DNA from: Variovorax paradoxus
GTDB taxonomy: Bacteria > Pseudomonadota > Gammaproteobacteria > Burkholderiales > Burkholderiaceae_C
Length of the DNA: 64,000 bases
Assembly (NCBI RefSeq): GCF_009498455.1
Contig: NZ_CP045644.1
Location: forward strand, 4,901,001-4,965,000
Direction: 5' to 3'
Under the pieces are notes generated by a model. The model did no database searches. It saw only the letters and a program-made list of their open reading frames with translations, and had not been told where the DNA came from. Both the position numbers and the translations under genes were made by a program. Positions 60,834 to 64,000 of this stretch are shown here, piece by piece. Position 1 is the stretch's first letter. Each line of letters starts with the position of its first letter.

Positions 60834-60855
60834 CCCGCGCATTACCGTGCGCGGG
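60834..60855 (+). other. Hairpin between acetolactate synthase genes
   Basis: An 8-bp stem (CCCGCGCA, loop TTACCG, TGCGCGGG) lies in the 106-base gap before ilvH. There is no T-run, so it probably affects mRNA stability or subunit ratio and does not end transcription. Confidence 0.5.
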
Positions 60856-60886
60856 GGAGGGCGGCGAAAAGAGGAGTCACGCCAAC

Positions 60887-61378
60887 ATGAAACACATCAT
60901 TGCAGTGCTGCTGGAAAACGAGCCGGGTGCTCTTTCCCGCGTGGTGGGCCTGTTCTCGGCCCGTGGCTACAACATCGAATCGCTGACCGTGGCGCCGACC
61001 GAGGACGCAAGCCTCTCGCGCATGACCATCGTCACCAACGGCTCGGACGACGTGATCGAGCAGATCACCAAACACCTCAACCGCCTCATCGAGGTCGTGA
61101 AGGTGGTCGACCTGACCGAAGGCGCTTACACCGAGCGCGAGCTCATGATGGTGAAGGTGCGTGCGGTGGGCAAGGAACGCGAGGAAATGATGCGCATGGC
61201 GGAAATCTTCCGCGGCCGCATCATCGACGTGACCGACAAGAGCTACACCATCGAGCTCACCGGCGATCACGGCAAGAACGACGCTTTTCTTGAAGCGATC
61301 GACCGCAGTGCCATTCTGGAGACGGTTCGCACCGGCGCCAGCGGCATCGGACGCGGCGAACGCATCCTGCGGGTCTGA
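60887..61378 (+). CDS. ilvH: Acetolactate synthase, small (regulatory) subunit
   Basis: The 163-residue protein has an N-terminal ACT domain (IIAVLLENEPGALSRVVGLFSARGYNIESL) and a C-terminal regulatory part (RELMMVKVRAVGKEREEMMR and IELTGDHGKND). It binds valine and feedback-inhibits the large subunit. AGGAG lies about ten bases before ATG 60887. Confidence 0.96.
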   Translation: MKHIIAVLLENEPGALSRVVGLFSARGYNIESLTVAPTEDASLSRMTIVTNGSDDVIEQITKHLNRLIEVVKVVDLTEGAYTERELMMVKVRAVGKEREEMMRMAEIFRGRIIDVTDKSYTIELTGDHGKNDAFLEAIDRSAILETVRTGASGIGRGERILRV

Positions 61379-61405
61379 CACCATGATTCGGAGCTCAGTC
61401 GCTGC

Positions 61406-62543
<1,138 letters not shown>

Positions 62544-62563
62544 TCTTCAGAGGCAAGAGCCAG

Positions 62564-62630
62564 CAGGGTGTTTCGACACCCTGTTTCAGACCTGTTTCAG
62601 AGGGCCACCCATCGCGGTGGCCCTTTTGTT
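62564..62630 (+). terminator. Tandem terminator hairpins after ilvC
   Basis: The first hairpin is CAGGGTGT-TTCG-ACACCCTG (62564-62583), with a stable UUCG-type loop. The second is AGGGCCACC-N6-GGTGGCCCT (62601-62624), followed by TTTGTTTG. Together they should end the ilv transcript before pssA. Confidence 0.85.
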
Positions 62631-62746
62631 TGAAGGGGAGCCCACGGGCCCCTGAACTACACTGCGAAACATGCGATTCACAGACCAAGAAGCCATCGAA
62701 TGGATGGCTGACCGGGCAGTTCCCACGAGGGACGGAGGCCATTTCA

Positions 62747-63571
62747 ATGCATGACGACACGCTCCCCGACGATGTGCAGCCGCGCAAGCGTCGCAAGGGC
62801 ATTTACATCCTGCCGAACCTGTTCACGCTGGCGGCGTTGTTCGGCGGCTTCTACTCGGTCGTGATGGCCATGAACGCGCGCTTCGACCTCGCCGCGCTCG
62901 GCGTGTTCGCCGCCATGATCCTCGACAGCCTCGACGGCCGCGTCGCGCGCATGACCAACACGCAGAGCGCATTCGGCGAGCAGATGGACTCGCTGTCCGA
63001 CATGGTGTCGTTCGGCGCCGCGCCGGCGCTCATCGCCTACGAATGGTCGCTCAAGGGGCTGGGACGCTGGGGCTGGATTGCCGCCTTCGTGTACTGCGCC
63101 TGCGCGGCACTGCGGCTTGCGCGCTTCAACGTCAACACCGGCGTGGTCGACAAGCGCTGGTTCCAGGGGTTGCCGTCGCCGGCGGCCGCAGCACTCGTGG
63201 CCGGCTTCATCTGGCTCATGACCGAGTGGGGCAAGCGCGGCGGCGAGGTGCTGTACCTCTCGTGGACGCAGATCACGTGGATCACTTTCGCGTTCACGCT
63301 CTATGCCGGACTCTCGATGGTCACCAACGCGCCGTTCTACAGCTTCAAGGACGTCCAGATGAAGAAGAGCGTGCCCTTCGTCGTGATCGTGCTGATCGCG
63401 CTGGGCATCGCGGTCATCAACATCCATCCGCCGACGGTGCTGTTCGGCGTGTTCGTGGCCTACGGTCTGAGCGGCTACGTGGTGTACGCGTGGCGCAAGG
63501 CCAAGGGCCAGCCGGTGAGCGTGATCAGCACCTCGACCGAAGAGCCCGACGAGCGGGGGCTGCACAACTGA
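62747..63571 (+). CDS. pssA: CDP-diacylglycerol-serine O-phosphatidyltransferase
   Basis: The 274-residue membrane protein has the CDP-alcohol phosphatidyltransferase motif DSLDGRVARMTNTQSAFG...DSLSD (residues 60-90) and about eight membrane segments. It makes phosphatidylserine, the precursor of phosphatidylethanolamine. ATG 62747 (MHDDTLPDD) is preferred; the frame is open upstream into the ilvC terminator. A 7-bp hairpin CGGGCCT-TCAC-AGGCCCG (63577-63594) follows the stop. Confidence 0.93.
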   Translation: MHDDTLPDDVQPRKRRKGIYILPNLFTLAALFGGFYSVVMAMNARFDLAALGVFAAMILDSLDGRVARMTNTQSAFGEQMDSLSDMVSFGAAPALIAYEWSLKGLGRWGWIAAFVYCACAALRLARFNVNTGVVDKRWFQGLPSPAAAALVAGFIWLMTEWGKRGGEVLYLSWTQITWITFAFTLYAGLSMVTNAPFYSFKDVQMKKSVPFVVIVLIALGIAVINIHPPTVLFGVFVAYGLSGYVVYAWRKAKGQPVSVISTSTEEPDERGLHN

Positions 63572-63603
63572 AGTCCCGGGCCTTCACAGGCCCGCAAAGG
63601 CTG

Positions 63604-63612
63604 TGCTACATT
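63604..63612 (+). promoter_or_regulatory. Extended -10 promoter of the leu leader
   Basis: TGCTACATT has the TGn extended -10 element followed by TACATT, 10 bases before the leader peptide ATG. No good -35 box is present, as is usual for extended -10 promoters. Confidence 0.45.
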
Positions 63613-63622
63613 CGCAACCCTC

Positions 63623-63679
63623 ATGACCAAGATTTCGCTGCTGGCCCTACTAGCCCTCCCTCACGGGCGGAGACGGTAG
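63623..63679 (+). CDS. leu operon leader peptide
   Basis: ATG 63623 opens an 18-codon frame, [18 protein letters not shown], ending at TAG 63677-63679. Five of 18 codons are leucine, in the order CTG CTG, CTA CTA, CTC; CTA is rare in this GC-rich genome. A terminator hairpin follows, and leuA starts 100 bases after the leader stop. This is the standard layout of a transcription attenuator controlled by charged leucine tRNA. Confidence 0.82.
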   Translation: MTKISLLALLALPHGRRR

Positions 63680-63700
63680 CGCACGCGCTAATCCCTCATC

Positions 63701-63736
63701 ACGGCCCGTTCGCACCAGCAACGGGCCGTTTGTCTT
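63701..63736 (+). terminator. leu attenuator terminator
   Basis: ACGGCCCGTT (63701-63710) pairs with AACGGGCCGT (63720-63729), a 10-bp stem, followed by TTGTCTTTT. An alternative pairing of ACGGGC (63663-63668, in the leader frame) with GCCCGT (63704-63709) would break the terminator when ribosomes stall at the leucine codons. Confidence 0.82.
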
Positions 63737-63779
63737 TTGGGGTTGCTGGTTGAGTTCCAACCATCACAGAGAAATCGAC

Positions 63780-64000
63780 ATGTTGAAGCAACCTCAAGCC
63801 AAGTACCGCGCATTCGCACCGATCGGCCTCAAGGACCGCACCTGGCCCGACGCCGTGCTGACCAAGGCCCCGATCTGGCTGTCGACGGACCTGCGCGATG
63901 GCAACCAGGCGCTGGTCGAGCCCATGGACATCCCGCGCAAGATGCGCATGTTCGAAACCCTCGTGGCCATCGGCTTCAAGGAAATCGAAGTCGGCTTTCC
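63780..64000 (+). CDS. leuA: 2-isopropylmalate synthase (partial, C-terminus off the window)
   Basis: The visible 73 residues include [21 protein letters not shown], which is the DRDGxQ-type metal-binding motif of the LeuA type 2 (homodimeric, about 560 residues) enzyme, then [20 protein letters not shown]. It condenses 2-ketoisovalerate with acetyl-CoA, the first step of leucine synthesis. It is preceded by a leucine leader peptide and attenuator. Confidence 0.95.
   Translation, partial: MLKQPQAKYRAFAPIGLKDRTWPDAVLTKAPIWLSTDLRDGNQALVEPMDIPRKMRMFETLVAIGFKEIEVGF

Overview
The window is a high-GC, tightly packed stretch of bacterial chromosome with no phage, insertion sequence, integron, CRISPR array, tRNA or rRNA. 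Protein sequences and gene orders fit a betaproteobacterium of the Comamonadaceae, most like Variovorax. Pointers are trxA next to rho, a 4.5S RNA beside dnaX-ybaB-recR, gloB-yafS-rnhA, the ilvIHC-pssA-leuA run, and the sigma/DUF3619/DUF3106/RDD block. The genus is inferred from recall and was not checked by a search.

Layout. 0-4.5 kb: end of an ArnT-like membrane glycosyltransferase, ribosomal protein L31 type B, a Gfo/Idh/MocA oxidoreductase, rho and trxA. 4.6-11.7 kb: an AddB-like nuclease, an AddA-like helicase-nuclease and a flavoprotein, joined by ATGA overlaps. 11.7-15.8 kb: a GNAT, the SRP RNA, dnaX (with a probable -1 frameshift site for the gamma subunit), ybaB, recR and a MAPEG protein. 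15.9-18.6 kb: an SsuABC/TauABC-type ABC importer. 18.7-24.2 kb: a KefB/C-type antiporter, mltD, gloB, a YafS-like methyltransferase and rnhA. 24.2-28.6 kb: moaA-mobA-moeA and a serine hydrolase. 28.7-30.4 kb: a Mn-type superoxide dismutase and a ZIP metal transporter behind a promoter overlapped by a Fur-box-like palindrome. 30.5-32.5 kb: an aldehyde dehydrogenase and an exported peroxiredoxin.

32.6-39.4 kb is the least explained part. It is a close-packed run of a PLD-family lipoprotein, a sterol-desaturase-like protein, a fatty-acid-desaturase-like protein, a ketosynthase of StlD/DarB type fused to a heme-oxygenase-like diiron domain, and an unknown protein, followed by two small unknown genes. 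It looks like a lipid or small-molecule pathway I cannot name.

39.6-47.7 kb: an unknown gene, a metal-dependent hydrolase divergent from a TetR gene with two identical-arm operators between them, and a MerR-TolC-HlyD-permease-permease exporter operon that lacks an ATPase gene. 47.7-51.0 kb: a membrane pyrophosphatase with a C-terminal OmpA-like domain, divergent from soluble pyrophosphatase. 51-55.1 kb: a TPR membrane protein, a FemAB-like protein, and nadE overlapping a PII gene. 55.2-58.7 kb: a LOG protein, DgkA, and the RDD/DUF3106/DUF3619/sigma-factor operon. 58.9-64 kb: branched-chain amino acid genes (ilv large and small subunits, ilvC), pssA, and leuA behind a leucine-rich leader peptide and attenuator.

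No gene-free stretch exceeds 300 bases; the larger gaps hold the promoters, terminators, RNA and repeats listed.
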